Shown here piece by piece: positions 26,462 to 39,390 of a stretch of DNA of 64,000 nucleotides (the first letter of the stretch is position 1; each line of letters begins with the position of its first letter). The DNA lies in NCBI GenBank assembly GCA_001600415.1, contig BCJX01000021.1, forward strand, positions 124,001 to 188,000. Reading direction: 5' to 3'. The notes below the pieces were generated by a model. It saw only the letters and a program-made list of their open reading frames with translations, ran no database searches and was not told the DNA's origin. This DNA comes from Pascua guehoae. Its lineage: Eukaryota; Basidiomycota; Tremellomycetes; Trichosporonales; Trichosporonaceae. A program made the translations under genes and the position numbers.

Positions 26462-27283
26462 ATGCAGCTCCACACCCTCGCCCTCTTCACCCTCCTCGCC
26501 GCCGCCGCAGCCACGCCCGTCGAGCGCGCCGCGTGCCCCGCCAAGCGCGACCCCAACCCGAACGCCAACCCCGAGGCCAACCCCGAGCTGCCCGCCCACG
26601 ACCTCGAGGCGCGCCGCGACGGGTGCCCCAAGCCGACGCAGAAGCGGTGCATCAAGGGCGGCAAGTGTATCTTCCTCGAGGACAACTGCTGCAAGGGTGG
26701 TGAGTACAGTTTCTGGGTGCGGAGGGCAGTTCTGTGCACTCTGTGACGAGGGTAGGGATGCAAGCTGACAGAGCAGGCAAGACGTACTGCCCGTACGGGT
26801 GAGTTTGGCCCAGCGAGACCAAGCCTTCCCTCCTTCCCTCTTCCCTTGTCGACCGCTTCCCCACCTCCAAACACATGAGCTTCACGACCTCGACGTGGCT
26901 ATCGCCTTTTCTCCCTCTTGGTTGGCAACCACGGACTGCCTGCTCCATCCCCCTCCTTACTGCGGCTAGGGCTTCCCTCCATAACCTCATCACCGCCAAC
27001 CCTCCCTCGCCACAGGCCCAACCTCCTTCACAACCTTCATTCCTCCCTTTCCCCTCCTCCCCCCCAACCCCCCCCCCTTCCCCTTCCTCCCGCTCGACTT
27101 TGCCTTCCCCCTTCCCACCCTCGCCACGCCCACACTAACCCCAGCTACTCGTGCATCAAGGACGGCAAGAAGTGCTGCCCCGTCGGCCGGTGGTGCTGGC
27201 CGTGGAAGCGCGACGACGGCGACCACACAGTCGCGGACCTGGACGTGGGGGTCATGATCGACGCGCTCGATGCGCTCGACTAA
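26462..27283 (+). CDS. small secreted cysteine-rich protein, probable Kex2-processed
   Basis: Exons 26462-26699, 26777-26798 (a 22-nt micro-exon) and 27145-27283 join in phase to 132 aa. Seen: a signal peptide (MQLHTLALFTLLAAAAATPV), an Asn/Pro/Glu-rich pro-region, a dibasic RR at 51-52, then ten cysteines in about 50 residues (55, 63, 69, 76, 77, 84, 90, 97, 98, 104) with two CC pairs and a CCPVGRWC motif, and an acidic tail (DLDVGVMIDALDALD). The Cys pattern resembles granulin/knottin folds, but I cannot name a family. Expected in the secretory pathway and outside the cell; function unknown (effector-like, antimicrobial or wall-associated are all possible). Introns lie within the Cys region, and intron 2 (346 nt) is CT-rich. 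Confidence 0.8.
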
Positions 27284-29513
27284 GTCGCCCGTACGCGCCC
27301 GTGGACAACCCCGCTGGCCCAGTCGACACTGATCAGGTGGGGGGTGCTGGAACATTGGCGAGGTTGGAAGTAGGTCGTCAGAAGCGTACAGGATATTCGT
27401 AGCAGAATTCAGAAGAGGAAGTAGCGTTCGACATGTATAAATGAGACATGGCTTGCTGTGGCTTATTGTTCTTGGACAGTTGAACTGGCGTCAGTGGACT
27501 GCACGGGTCATGACGACCTGGCTCCCCGTTACCTGAACCGACTGGCGGCACAGACGGTAAGGATCGCGATCACCTCGTCGTGCTACCCCTTCACCGACTG
27601 CATGCGCAACTCATGAAATAGCGACTCTGAACAATGGCCTCCGACAACTTGAACGTGGAGGAAGCAACCATTGAAGGCGCTCTTTTGGCCGAGATATCGA
27701 GTCGTTTTGACCGAGATACGTGTACCCACGCTGCATGCGGTAGCCACATCTGTGCCTCCCATGCTCTTGCAGGGTGCAGCATGCCGCATGCGCAAGGCCA
27801 TTATCTGCAAGTGTCATCACGATAAACACGATAAATGCGACCTTGCTGCGACTGCCACATTGACAGCGGCCAAAGCGGCGTCTTGGCGTACGGTGTACGG
27901 TGTGCTGGCCGTTCTGGGCGCCCTTCACGATCACCTGGCAACCTGCCTTGAAACTCGATGTTTAGGCTTTCTTGTTTCGGCAAGTCGGACACGTTCGGCC
28001 CAGGTACAAATGGCTCTGTACGGCAGAGCAAGGCACACAAACGGGCGGGGGTGGGGGCACGACGCCCAAGCCGGCCAACACCTCCAGGGATGCATGGCCG
28101 GTCCGTCGTGCGCCGCTGCTGCCGTGCCGCGAGTTAATATTCAAGTGGCAGTTTGGAGCGTGTCCAACCTTGCTTGACCTGCTGTCCGACCCGCTGCGTG
28201 CTGCGCACTGTGCGCTGCACCGCGTACCGTACTTCGTGGAGCGTGCCCAGCATGGTGCACAGCAGGGACCCTAGGCAATCGGTATGCACATCTGTGCCGC
28301 GGGCACGTGGGGGACATCACGTGGTACGTGGTGCTGGGGTGGTGTGTCATTTATGAGGATTGACGATCTGCCGTTCAGAGTGACGTCGTGCGCCCGTTCG
28401 CTCAGGGACATGAGCCATTAGGCGGGGGGGGGGCGGCAGGGCAGGGCAGCAGAGGGAAGGGTATCAAAGGGGGGCAGGGCGCTCGTGGCCAGAGCCGGCC
28501 ATTAATGACAACAACATGAGTGCGTGCGTGCAGGCATGCAAGGCACCACCACCAGCAGCAGGCCATGCTGCATGCAGGTCAGCAGCTAGCAGCCAGCAGC
28601 CAGCACCTGGCACAACCTAGCACCTACTGGCGTACGTAGTACCATGCAGGAGCAAAGGGAGGAAGGGAAAGAGGGGGCCCAGGACGAGCAAGACTCTCGG
28701 CATCCACACCAATCTCTTGGCCAGGTGGCCAGGTGGCCACTGACATGCCCCACACAGCACCATTTCCATACCACATCACCTCTTCTCTTAAACCTCGCCT
28801 CCTCAGGTCGCCAGTTTATAAGGCCCCTCAAAGTCAGCTTGCTCGTCGCCTTCTTTTCACCAGCCCAACTCGCCCTGAACTCTTCCATCCCGTCCATCCG
28901 ACACCCATCCCCACGCCAACCCTCATCCAGAACGTGTCCGACAGGCCCCATCCGAATACCCCCACGTCATCCCGTTCCCCCCCTGATCCCTGTATTTTCC
29001 ACATCAAGTGAGTTTGTTGTCGTCTCGCAACGTCCTGCCACCCAGGGCAAACCCACGGCCACTGCGCACATGGCTTTTTTTTTTTCACCCAGCCCGCGGC
29101 CGGGTTTGCCCTCTTGCCGGCGGCGCCATGCCGCTACCGGCCATCTCGCCCAACCAGCGCCAAATCAGACCTGCAGGCAACCTCTTTCGCCTCGGTACAC
29201 AACCCATCTTGCAGCGACCTCTTGGCATTCTCCGTCCTCTATTGCATAGCTCACCAGCGCCACCGCCACAGACGCCACCACCTACATTGCGCCCACCCCA
29301 GCACCAGCGCCAGCGCCAGCGTACCAGCGTCCGCGCGCTCGTCCACCCAGCTCAGCTACCCGCCAGCTGCCAGCCCCCCGCCCCGCACTCCGACACTAAT
29401 ATTATTCCCGCGCAGAGGTCCAACACAAGCACCCTTGCCACTAGGCACTTTTGCAACTCGCACTTGCACTCGCCCTCCGCTGCTCTACTACACACCCACA
29501 CATCCATCCCACC
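27284..29513. other. intergenic, secreted protein gene to PalI-like gene
   Basis: No supported gene. Contains a G-run (28423-28431), CAG-type repeats (28550-28600) and a long pyrimidine-rich leader before the next gene (28770-29510). Confidence 0.55.
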
Positions 29514-31575
29514 ATGCCGTCGCCCGTCTACGTCGCCCTCTTCCTCACCTTTGCGGCGTGGGTGCTCTTCCTCTTTGTGAGTGGCCGGCCGTGTTGTCGG
29601 GCAAGGCATCGGGGGAGGGGAGTTGGGGGCGTTGAGATGTGGTGGCCACTTGCTCGATGCCGATGACCGCTGGCAGTCGCACGGCCGAGCGGGGCGGTGG
29701 ATACCCCACTCTGGTCTCTTGGCGACGACCTCGTTGGCTCGTTGGCCATCTCGGCCCGCTCCTTTGGCCCTTGCGTCGCCTTTCATCCCGGCCTTCCTCG
29801 CCCATTCTTTCCCGACACCCATTTCTTGGCCCCGCGTACCCCCCCCCCCCTCTGGTGACCCACTGACCCCAGACCTCCGTCTCCCCGCCCGTCTGGTCGG
29901 CCATCTCGTTCCTCAACGTCCACTCGTCGGCGGGGACCACCGTCTTTGGCGTCTTTGGCTCGTGTGTCAAGGATGGCGTTGGGGGATGTACCAGGCGGGC
30001 TGTGTGTTATGACCTTGCTGCGGCGGGCATCTCAAAGTGAGTCCGAGTCGGGGAGCCGCGGAGAGGGATGGGGGAGTACGTTTGCGACGTTGTCGACGGT
30101 TGTCAAGGCGCGAGGGGGTTGAGCGATGGCTGTGGAGAAGACTAGAGGCTGGAGGCGTGGGGCGGGAGACGAGGGGCGGCTGGGGGAGTTACAAACCCGG
30201 GGTGCTCGGGTCGGGACAGGTGTAGGGCCGTGAGCCGTGAGGCCGGCTCGGCACCGTGCGTGGCACGCTCGGGTCGGGTGGTAGGCCTGGCCAGTTCGCG
30301 GTTGGGCGCGATCCGCGGGAATGTCGTGATGGCGACCGCTGGGGCGCTGAGCCTATGGGCTGGGCGCTGTGACGACATGCTCGGCCCATGAGATTGCCGC
30401 CGGCGCAACCGAACGTTGTTGTGAACAAGAGGCGGACATGTAGTGGTGATGAAGCGGCGCTGCGACCCTCCGGCGAGGCCCATGGGGTGTAGTTCCCTCA
30501 CGAGTGTCACCGCGATGAACCCCGCGCTCGGGTCCGGGTCTCTTTGCGGTCTGGGCCTGTTTGTCTCTGCTGGCATCTGTCTGCACCGTCCGTCCCTACA
30601 GCTCTCTACCTTTGCTCCCTCCCTTCCCCCGCCCCACTCCCCGTACCCCACCTGGCGACAACCAGAACCCGCTAACCCGCAGCTCCACAGTCAACCTGAA
30701 CACCTCCCTCATGCGCAACCTGACATGCACGCTCGTGCTCCACCCCGTCGCGGGCGTGCTCGCATTCATTGCGTTCCTCTTTGGCTTGCTCGCCGTCGGC
30801 GTCGCATCGCGCGCGTGCACCATCTTTATGGGCATTTTCAGCCTGATTGCCGTCGTCGTCGCGCTCGTCGCGTTTGTCATCGACATGGTCATGTGGAACG
30901 TGCTCAAGAACCGTCTGCACAATAACAACTTTGAGGCCAGCTTGGTGAGTCGCGGCATGCGTTGGGGCGCTCTCGAGCTTGGGTCACGGGCGCTGGGGAG
31001 TGACCGCAAGCCACGGGGCTTGACGTGAGGCACTGTTCGTGTGGCCTTCGCTGGCGCCAGGCGATTGTGCACGGACAGAGCATCTAGGAGGATATTCACC
31101 CAGGAGGAGCCCAATGCTCAGAGGGAGAAAGAACGACACGACTGGAGGCGTTTCATCTACTCTCTTCAAGTACAACTACTTGAAAACACTCACTTCTGGA
31201 CATACTCCCTGTTCCTCCCTCCCGTTACTCCATCTCCGCTTCCCAAGCTTGCCCCTTTTGGCCTCACTCCACCCCCTTGAGCCTCACTGACCTCTCAGGG
31301 TAACGCCAACTGGCTCACCGTGGCAGCCACCGCTGCTCTACTCCTTGCGACCTGCACATCAATGTGTGGCGCGTGTGGCCGCTTTGCCACTGGCCGAGCC
31401 GCGGGCGAGAAGGTGAGTGCTAGCGAGGGTGTTCGGCGGTTGGCGAGGCACCCTTGGCCGTAGCGCTGCAGCGCGGGGCCAAAGCCTCAGGAGACCTCGA
31501 CCACACTGCATGCTGCACTTGGGCTGGTGACGCTGCTGCTTCCACACAACCACATGGCTAACCCCACAGTACTAA
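29514..31575 (+). CDS. SUR7/PalI (Rim9-like) four-helix membrane protein
   Basis: Exons 29514-29576, 29873-30036, 30683-30944, 31299-31412 and a last exon of only six bases (31570-31575, Tyr-stop) give 202 aa. Four membrane helices: about 4-22, 98-117, 122-146 and 168-184. The first loop, between helices 1 and 2, contains SSAGTTVFGVFGSCV and a Cys pair, as in the SUR7/PalI family, where the loop is extracellular. Known relatives act in alkaline-pH sensing (PalI/Rim9 with PalH/Rim21) or in eisosomes (Sur7); the short C-terminus cannot tell which. The second intron is unusually long (646 nt). Confidence 0.8.
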
Positions 31576-33825
31576 ACCTCCAAAATACCAAACACACCTC
31601 CAAAAATACCAAACATCCACACACGTCCACGCCACCCGTCTTCGAGTTGAAGCCGCCGCATGTTCGAACTGGAGCTGCGCTGTCAAGCTCCCTTGTCCTC
31701 GCGAGTAGACGCCACCTTCGAATTTGAAGTCATCTTCGAGTTGAAGCCACATCATACACTAGCTTACATTGGTATAATCGCCGGCATGAAAGCTGTGCCA
31801 TAGACGGTTGCACGTTGACTGACGCTGACCGTTGGTTCTTGCGGGCTGGCCTGGAGCTGGTGTAGAGATCTGGGGCGAGGTACATGTGAATCCGACCAGG
31901 TACAAAGTTGGGTTAGGAAGTTTGGGAGTTACGCTAGGGCGCCGGGGTACAGACACCACACCAGTGACCTCTACCACGACTCTGCGCAAACACGCCATAT
32001 CTTATCTCTGGTGTGTTGAGCCATGTCGTGCATGCGTGTCGTAGTCGCTGCGTACCCCAAATCAGGCGAGACACGCACTGACGCGGGAGCATAAAAGCAG
32101 CGGCAAGAAGTACGAGGACAAGTAGCCTGTCCCGAGGCATGTATGCCGAGCCATGTACCGCGGTATATGTGTATTCTGCCGTCTTCGATCCGGAGACCAT
32201 TGCACGCACGCAACATCGTCTCTGCTCTGTCTCTACCTTGCACTTTCGTTGTCGTCTGCAGACCTGTGCATAGTGACGACAATGCGCGCATACCTCCTGA
32301 ACCCTGGTGGGCTGATTCTGCAAAGCAACCAGACTGGCTAGCGGTCTGTGCAGCTGTGGTCAAGAGTGTAACACGGGTCAGCTGTGTACACGCTCCCCCA
32401 CAGAACGCGTGTCGCACATGCTTGGAGGAATCATCGGTGAACAGAGGACACGGGCAGGCGGCATGGCCTTCACGGCTTTCCACAGGGCCCCTGGCGGCCG
32501 AGGCCACATGGCAACCACACATTGCGTCTTCCTGAGAACATGCAAGATACGACACATTGTGAGCGGGCAAATCTTGGCAGCGAGCGTTTTAATATCATCC
32601 TATTCTCCGTAATAGTATCGCAACTGCCGCTATGGGCTTGGGTGTACAGGTTGAGCACAAATGGCCTCTGGATCAGCCCAGGGCGATATCTATCCGCAAG
32701 CCTCTTAATGACATTTTCTGCAAGTTGAATCCTGCATTCCCTGCGCGCGGCCCTGGAGATTGAGAGGGAGCCCAACTCGTGGCGTATCCGGAAGCTCCAG
32801 ACGCGCCCGTGCTGGCATCCCCGTGTTGGTGTAGATACAGCTGTTCGGAAATCGCGAGACAGAAGCCGTGATGGTCGAGCGCGTAGGAGACTCACGACTA
32901 TACGCACCTATAGATATGCCGGCGATAGACGGGGTGCCCATGCCCGTTGGGTCCGCAGGAGTTGACGGAGCGGCGAGGCGCGGCTTACCCAGCCTTGTGG
33001 TCCGATTGACAGGAGGAATGTGTGGTTGCGCCACGGCCCGCCACAGCCCGCCATCTTATCTATTAGTCACAGGAAGCACAGGTCGATGGCAGATGCGATG
33101 TCATGTCGCTACACTGAACATGGGCCGTGGGCTTATAAGAGCTGCCATGGTCTGGCTTGCGTCTTGGCGTAGGCTGAAGCATGTCTGGAACGATGGCTCT
33201 AGATTCACACGACCTCGAACTTTGCGCAACCTTTGTATGTGCAAACGGAGACGCCCAGCAGATAGAGTTGGCGGCGCCAACATCCTCAACAGTATGCCGC
33301 GGGCCAAGACATGCGTCCGGGCCGAGCCGGCCGGTCATCCCACCTTTTGTCGGCGTCTTGACCGTGCCCACTGCAATGACAAACCCAGCCTATCCGCAAA
33401 TACGCCTGCTGCCGCGCTGGTGGACGAAGGGGTATGCACATGTGCACGCAAAGAGGCCCAGTGGCGTGTCGGACATGGCCGTGCATGCGCGTGGCCCAAA
33501 CGCCAAGATTGCAGCCCACTAACTCTGACGGATCTAGTCTCGAAATAGACTCGCGGCGGGCAGGTCCCAGCAACACACAGGAGACGACGGCGGTATGACT
33601 CGGCAAAGATGCCGAGCTGGGGAACTCTATCAACATCCAGCTACGCTCTATCGCGCGTGCGGAGCAGGGTGCTCGCACGGCGAGTGAGGAGAGCGAGGAG
33701 GGCCCTGGGTATTCCGCTCGGCACATCTTCCTCCCTTGGCCTCGGCGGCGAACGACCATGGGTGATATAAGATAACACTAGAGAATGGCGGCCAGCGCTA
33801 TCCCCGCTACCACCCCCACTCCACC
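31576..33825. other. 2.2-kb gene-poor region before the permease
   Basis: No supported gene. A near-identical 15-base word (TCTTCGAGTTGAAGC) occurs at about 31638 and 31732. A TATA-like GATATAAGAT (33762-33771) precedes the permease start. Confidence 0.5.
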
Positions 33826-36461
33826 ATGCAGCACGACATAGAGGCGTACCCCGTACCCCAGGTCACGGACGAGAAGGGCAACCCCGGCAGTGGCACGGCC
33901 GTGTACCCGGCCACCTCGAACGATGACAAGTTTGACGGGCGCGAGGACGTAAAGGTCGATGTGCACACGCAGCTTTGTAAGTACTGGCGTCCGTGCGGGT
34001 GTGCAGCTGGGCAGGGACGTGCGACCTGGCACGAGCGCTGTATTTTCGCGTTTAATTGGGATACCATTGGAACCTGAATCAAACGCCCATTAGAACCGCC
34101 CTAATGGGCAATCATAAACGGGGTCAAAAATTTTGGTCGTGACATGGACGTCATTCCAATTTTGCACGGAAATTACAGCAGCAACCAGTGTGGCACCAAC
34201 TTCAGCAGTTGCCATCTGCTTCAACAAACCACCCATGACCTGGCTGACCTACAGACGACGGCGTCCAGCGCAAGATGGAACAGCGCCACATGCAAATGAT
34301 AGCTCTAGCTGGCACGATCGGAACTGGCCTCTTTTTGAACTCGGGACGTATCATTGCACATGGTGGTCCCGTTGGCGCGTTGTTGGCGTTTATCACAACA
34401 GGCTCGATCATGTACGCCACTCGTGAGTTGTCTCTGTCCCGCGGGTGTAGTACGCTCATACCCAGTGATGTGTCTTGGCGAAATGGCAATCTACGCACCG
34501 ATCTCTGGTACGTCCTCGCCAATGTTGGGGCCGGGCTGACTGTCAGGTGGATACATCCACTTTTGCGAGCGTTGGGTTGGGCAACAGTTTGGTTTTGCCC
34601 TTGGTTGGCAGGTCGTTATTCAGGTGAGTCGTCGGTTTCAACGACGCGGTAGGGGGGGTACAATGGGTACTGCGGTACTCGCTCTCAAGACGTCCCAGCG
34701 TGGGAGGCTCATGAAGACAGGCGTGAAGACAGGCGCATAGTTGCCTCTCTGAGGTAATCGGAGCCTCTACCATCCCGTCCGGCCCCCAGGCGTCTCCTCT
34801 GCTACGCTCTCTGTCCTTTTCCTCCTTTTGTGGTGTATTGGTGTGCATGTCTCATGGACCTGCTATCGCCATTGTGGTGAAATGGCACTACTAACTCTCA
34901 GTACTGCATCTCGATCCCGTCTGAAATTATCGCGGCCGATATTCTCATCTCCTTCTGGGACGACGGGTTTGACACTACGGCCGGACGGCACAGGCAGATC
35001 GGATACATGTTTGCGCTCATCTTTGTGGCTGGTTCCATTGTGAGTGATGCCTCCATAGGCCTCCGAAGCAGTAAAGGCGTCGCTCTCGCATGAAGTACTA
35101 ATAGCAGAACTACTTTGGTGTACGCTGGTACGGCGAGTCCGAGTTTATCATGGCAACGTTGAAGAGTACGTTTGTCCCCAGCAGATAAACCCCTGACCCA
35201 TAGTCCTCCTCGTTATTATCCTCGCAATTACGGCGCTCGTCATCGACCTCGGCGGTGCGCCAAACCACGACCGCATCGGTTTCGTGAGTTTGGTAGAGGG
35301 TTAATTACATGAGCTTCAGCTAACTCTTAGCGCTACTGGAAGGACCCCGGTCCCTTTGCGCCCTATCACGGCACTGGCGCGCTCGGCAAATTTCTGGGCT
35401 GGTTCACCGACCTGGTGCAGGCGGCAGGCTCGTACATGGGTGTCGAAATGGTGATTGTCGCCGCGGCCGAGGTCAAAAACCCCCGAGTAACCCTGAAAAA
35501 GGCCGTCAAACGCCTGTTCTGGCGCATTGTCATCTTTTACGTGCTGCTCATATTCCTCGTCTCGCTTGTCGTCCGCTACGATGACCCAGAGCTCCTGCAG
35601 TCGACAGGTACCGCGGCGAGCTCGCCGTTTGTACTCGCAATGACGCGGGCGGGTATCAAGGGACTGCCGCACTTTGTCAACGGAATTGTGCTTATGAGCG
35701 CCTTCTCCTCCGGCTCATCGCTCATGTACAGGTAAGTGACTTGGCAGTGACTGTACCTGTAATTCTCACTAACGTCCCAGCGCTAGTCGCATGCTCTACG
35801 GCATGGCTCTCCGCGGATACGCGCCCCGGCCATTTGCACAAGTGACCAAAAAGGGTCTGCCCCTGGTTTCTCTTGTCTTTGTCACCCTGTTCATGGCACT
35901 GGCATTCATGAGCCTGGGTGACGGTGCATCGACCGTCTTCAACTGGTTCTCCAACCTGACAGCACTGTGAGTGGCAGAGTCGCTGATCACTCGCCAGACA
36001 CTGATAACTTCAGGTCGGGATACGTTGTCTGGGGCATGATTGGGGTCACCTACCTGCGTTTCAAAAAGGGCCTCGAAGCCAACGGCATTGACCGCAAGTC
36101 GCTCTAGTGAGGAAAAACACCACTCCATTCTTGCTCTCGCTTACCATTCAGCTACTCCAACCGCTTCCAGCCCTTTGTCGCATACTGGGTCATCTTTTGG
36201 GCTGCCATCGTCCTCCTCTTCAACGGCTGGGAGGTATTCACAAGGGGCGGCTGGAACGCATCCAACTTTGTTGTCGCGTACATTCCTGTCCCGATCTATA
36301 TTACCCTCGTCACTGGATTCTGGATTGTCAAGCGGCCCAAGTGGCGCAAACCCGCAGAGCTTGACATGTTCTCCAATATTCCTACCGACGAGGAAATTGG
36401 GCACCACGAGGAACCGCCCCTCAAGTGGTGGAAGAAGATTACCTCATTCTTCTTTGGGTGA
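33826..36461 (+). CDS. amino-acid permease (AAT/APC family)
   Basis: Eleven exons (33826-33976, 34255-34422, 34466-34507, 34547-34623, 34902-35039, 35108-35165, 35204-35283, 35331-35731, 35781-35966, 36014-36106, 36152-36461) join in phase to 567 aa, normal for yeast amino-acid permeases, which import amino acids with protons at the plasma membrane. Seen: a hydrophilic N-terminus, then RHMQMIALAGTIGTGLFLNS, the family's TM1 signature; GEMAIYAPISGGYIHF (TM3 region); FGVRWYGESEF; an LGGAPNHDRIGFRYWKDPG loop; GVEMVIVAAAEVKNPR; and late helices ending in a cytosolic tail with KWWKKITSFFFG. Substrate cannot be told; the loop wording suggests a general or cationic/neutral amino-acid carrier. Exons as short as 42 nt make this one of the most fragmented genes here. 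Confidence 0.94.
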
Positions 36462-36924
36462 GAGGTGGTTTGGCGTTTGGCTCGGCTGGACGGAAAAAGC
36501 TGTCTCTGAACGTGAACGGACAATAGTATCGTATTTCCAGTATGCGCATAATGCGATGCAAAGGTATATCGGACATCTCTACTTTGAAATCCACTCTTGT
36601 GACTCTGCCCGCGCGGCCGAGCCTTATGAATCACCTTCTTCTCCCCCAAGGGTTAAGCCTTGACCATAAAGAGCGGGTAGAGGAGAGCTCTAGACCACAA
36701 CGCTCAATGTCAGGTAGGTTCCGAACCCGTCGTTCATGCTCGTGCTGCCAGATCTTTTCGCAGAGGGCAAACCTCTCAGCGGTCATGTCCTCCCTGAAAG
36801 TTAGCTCTACGGGTAGCGATGCGAGGAAACACACTGTGCTTTCCAACCCCAGACAGTCGGACCATACCGCCAATCTATTTGGCGGTGGTCGTCGATGTCG
36901 TTCTTGACGACGATGCGCTAGTAG

Positions 36925-37075
36925 TGTCAATGCTCTTGCTGTTGGTTGGCCTGAGCTCGAACGAGCTGTGCGCGCTCGTGCGCTCGCTCGCGTGCTCGCC
37001 CGCATACAGTATATAGGCCATCTCGGTAGACTGTATTCAGCATGCATCGCTCTATCGCTCACTCGACACTTGCAT
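36925..37075 (+). repeat. LTR/promoter-like interspersed repeat, copy 2
   Basis: Matches copy 1 at 24745-24893 over about 130 bases, including CCATCTCGGTAGACTGTATT (37018-37037) and a preceding TATA-like AGTATATAGG. Copies differ by small indels in a GCTCG/GCGCG-rich stretch. It lies between the permease and the tyrosine-recombinase pseudogene. The frame on the minus strand just left of it (down to 36631) looks weakly coding but has no known domain. Confidence 0.55.
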
Positions 37076-37799
37076 GGTGACGTTGCGACGCCATGGTCTC
37101 ACCCACCCCAACAAAGCCCCTTTGGCTTTTACGACCTCCAAGTTGTACACCCTGAATAACAAAATTCATCTTGGACGTGGGATTGTTTGGGAACTCGGTG
37201 GCGAGGATCCATCGCACTACAGTTTGCACTCGTCATTTGGATCTGGGTAACTGACACCTTGAGCATTCGTAGGACAGGCCAGACGGTAAAGAACCAAGCC
37301 TTTCGTATGTGTTTTGCAGTGGCGCAGAGATCCCGGCCGATCAACAGTCAGCGTACAATCTGGAACACCGGAAATTGCAGTACAAATTTCGGGCCTAGCA
37401 GGTTTCCCATGGCCTCGTGCCCAAGCGAAGGGGGATGACCATTCCAGTGCTGGCTGCTGCCAGAGTGGACGGACCAAATGTGGCTTGGCCGAAAATGGCG
37501 GTGGCGAGTGGACTCTACACGATGGGCGAATTACATTGTCGTATAAGCGAATGCTGCTGTGACCACTGGCCATGTTACTGACAACGCCCGCCCGGTCAGT
37601 CCCGGCTGGATGTATGTTCTGGGTAAATAGAGTTCTGACCGATCTTGCTCGTACAATCCCGCCAAAGAATACGCTACAATCAAGGAGGAAAAGGGGCTGG
37701 GCTTGTTCGGCCCGGTCATGCTCAGTCATAAGGAAGAGGATAACACCGACGATTGAAAGCCGTGCGAGGCAGATACCTATGTCTGGCGTGTCACCTAGG

Positions 37800-39390
37800 A
37801 TGCCGCCAGCTGGCGGTAGTGCATTTCCGCCACTTGCGCGCTTAAAGGTGTACTCGACTTTGCCGGATCGCGAAACGAGCCCATGGTACTCGAGGAGATG
37901 ATCACGTGCGACGCCGGTGAACTTGAGAGGGGACTTTGCAGAGTCCGGGGCAGCAAGGTCGTCATTGCAGGTGGCACAAGGCTTAGGGTTCTTGGTCGCT
38001 CTGACTGCCCACTCCGCCGGCCTGGAGGCAGGCAGCGCGTTGCCGAATGACTGGTTCTTCCTCTTAGACAGAGGGTTGCGGTCGAGAGCAATACCGCCAG
38101 CACGCCACTTTGAGAGAAGTGCAGGGTCTTGGACTTCGAGGGCATGGTTGCTCTTGCAGTTGTTGATGTGCTTTGACCAGAAAGGCACATAGCGGATAGG
38201 TGGCTGTCCAGTTGGGTTGTGGATGTTATGGAGGTGCTCGCCGCACACGGGACAATTGCCTTCGGGTGTAGGAAGGTGTCCTGGCCGGAAAGCCTTGACA
38301 CATGTCGTCGAGGGGGAGGTCGATAAACGCGTGGAACAGCTTAGCGAAGTCGATTCGAGTACCGTAGCGGCTGATACGACTTCGGTATGTGTGGTATCGG
38401 CTGCGGACATCGCGCTGAACATCATCGGGGAGATCAGACACGCGCAAGGCGTTGTGGTGGTCCAGAGTCTGCATGCGGTAGTCCTCGTAAATCTGGTACG
38501 CGGAGGCCACTGACGTCAGCACTGAAAGCACAACAAACCACTCACCCTCAGGGTCCTTGTACATCTCAGCGTATTGCTCCGCAGATAGGGCGCGGCGGAC
38601 GCCCCCAACTTGAGTCTTGTTGGGAAGGTTGTCCAAAAGCTCCATAAACCCACCCGACACGCCAGTCACAGCAGAGGTAGTGTCGATAGCCCTGAATGTC
38701 AGGTCTACTGGGCGACAAGGTGCAGGGTACTTACGATGTAAAACCGGCCTATCGGTACCACGCCTGTCCTTTCAGAGAATGCGCGAGCTGAATTTTGATA
38801 TCCTCTACGCTTTGGCTAATTGTCAGTCCCATCTCCTGCATGGTTGTACGCACAAAGCCATTTCATCTTCAGGGCCACGCTGCTGCGAATCGCGTGCGGC
38901 GTGACGGCCTTCGAAAGGCCAATCGCGCGAGACACCAACGTGAAAAGGCGCCAGACGTCATAGCCAGTCTGGAATACAGCCTTGTCCTTGTCGCTTGGCC
39001 AGAAGAAGACCGCCGAGCCCTTGAACTGGAACTTGCGGTACGTAGACGACGTGTTGTCAAACAAGGCCGGGCTTAGGATCTGGTCGATCGTCAACCCCCA
39101 TTGGGCCGTGGCACCAGCCCGCCACGCGTGCACGAGAATCCAGAAGACCGGACAGAACGTTGGATCAGGATCCTGTGTGAGCTCGATGGGCAGGTCCTTT
39201 GAATCGTCCGTTTTGCCATTCGGGGTTTTAAACTCGATCGATAGAATGTTGATGTTGTCGGCATTTCGTACAAACCAGTGTCATGTCGTCAAAGTCGAGG
39301 GGTCGATGCTCGTCCGAGCCGCGCACGCCGACGACAGACCCGACGCGACATGTCGCCAAAGTCGTCATTGCGTGGAGTGCCAATGGCGGC
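37800..39390 (-). pseudogene. decayed tyrosine recombinase (crypton/DUF3435 'captain'-like)
   Basis: Pieces in order on the minus strand: GVRGSDEHRPLDFDDMTLV (candidate first catalytic Arg, about 39275-39345), NADNINILSIEFKTPNGKT to CPVFWILVHAWRAG (about 39260-39115), then SKAVTPHAIRSSVALKMKW (HxxR box, about 38930-38860), QLAHSLKGQAWYR (GH-like motif and candidate Tyr, about 38790-38760). A conserved-looking intron (about 38682-38732, GTAAGT...CTGACATTCAG) leads to a helical stretch and two C-terminal zinc-finger-like motifs, CPVC...HINNC and CATC...HLLEYH. Breaks: a frame change before NADN, one base after KMKW (about 38849), a TAG after AWYR, and another shift near 38300. Known families with a tyrosine recombinase plus a C-terminal finger include fungal DUF3435 proteins and cryptons; which one is inference. 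Ends of any element are not visible. Confidence 0.5.
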
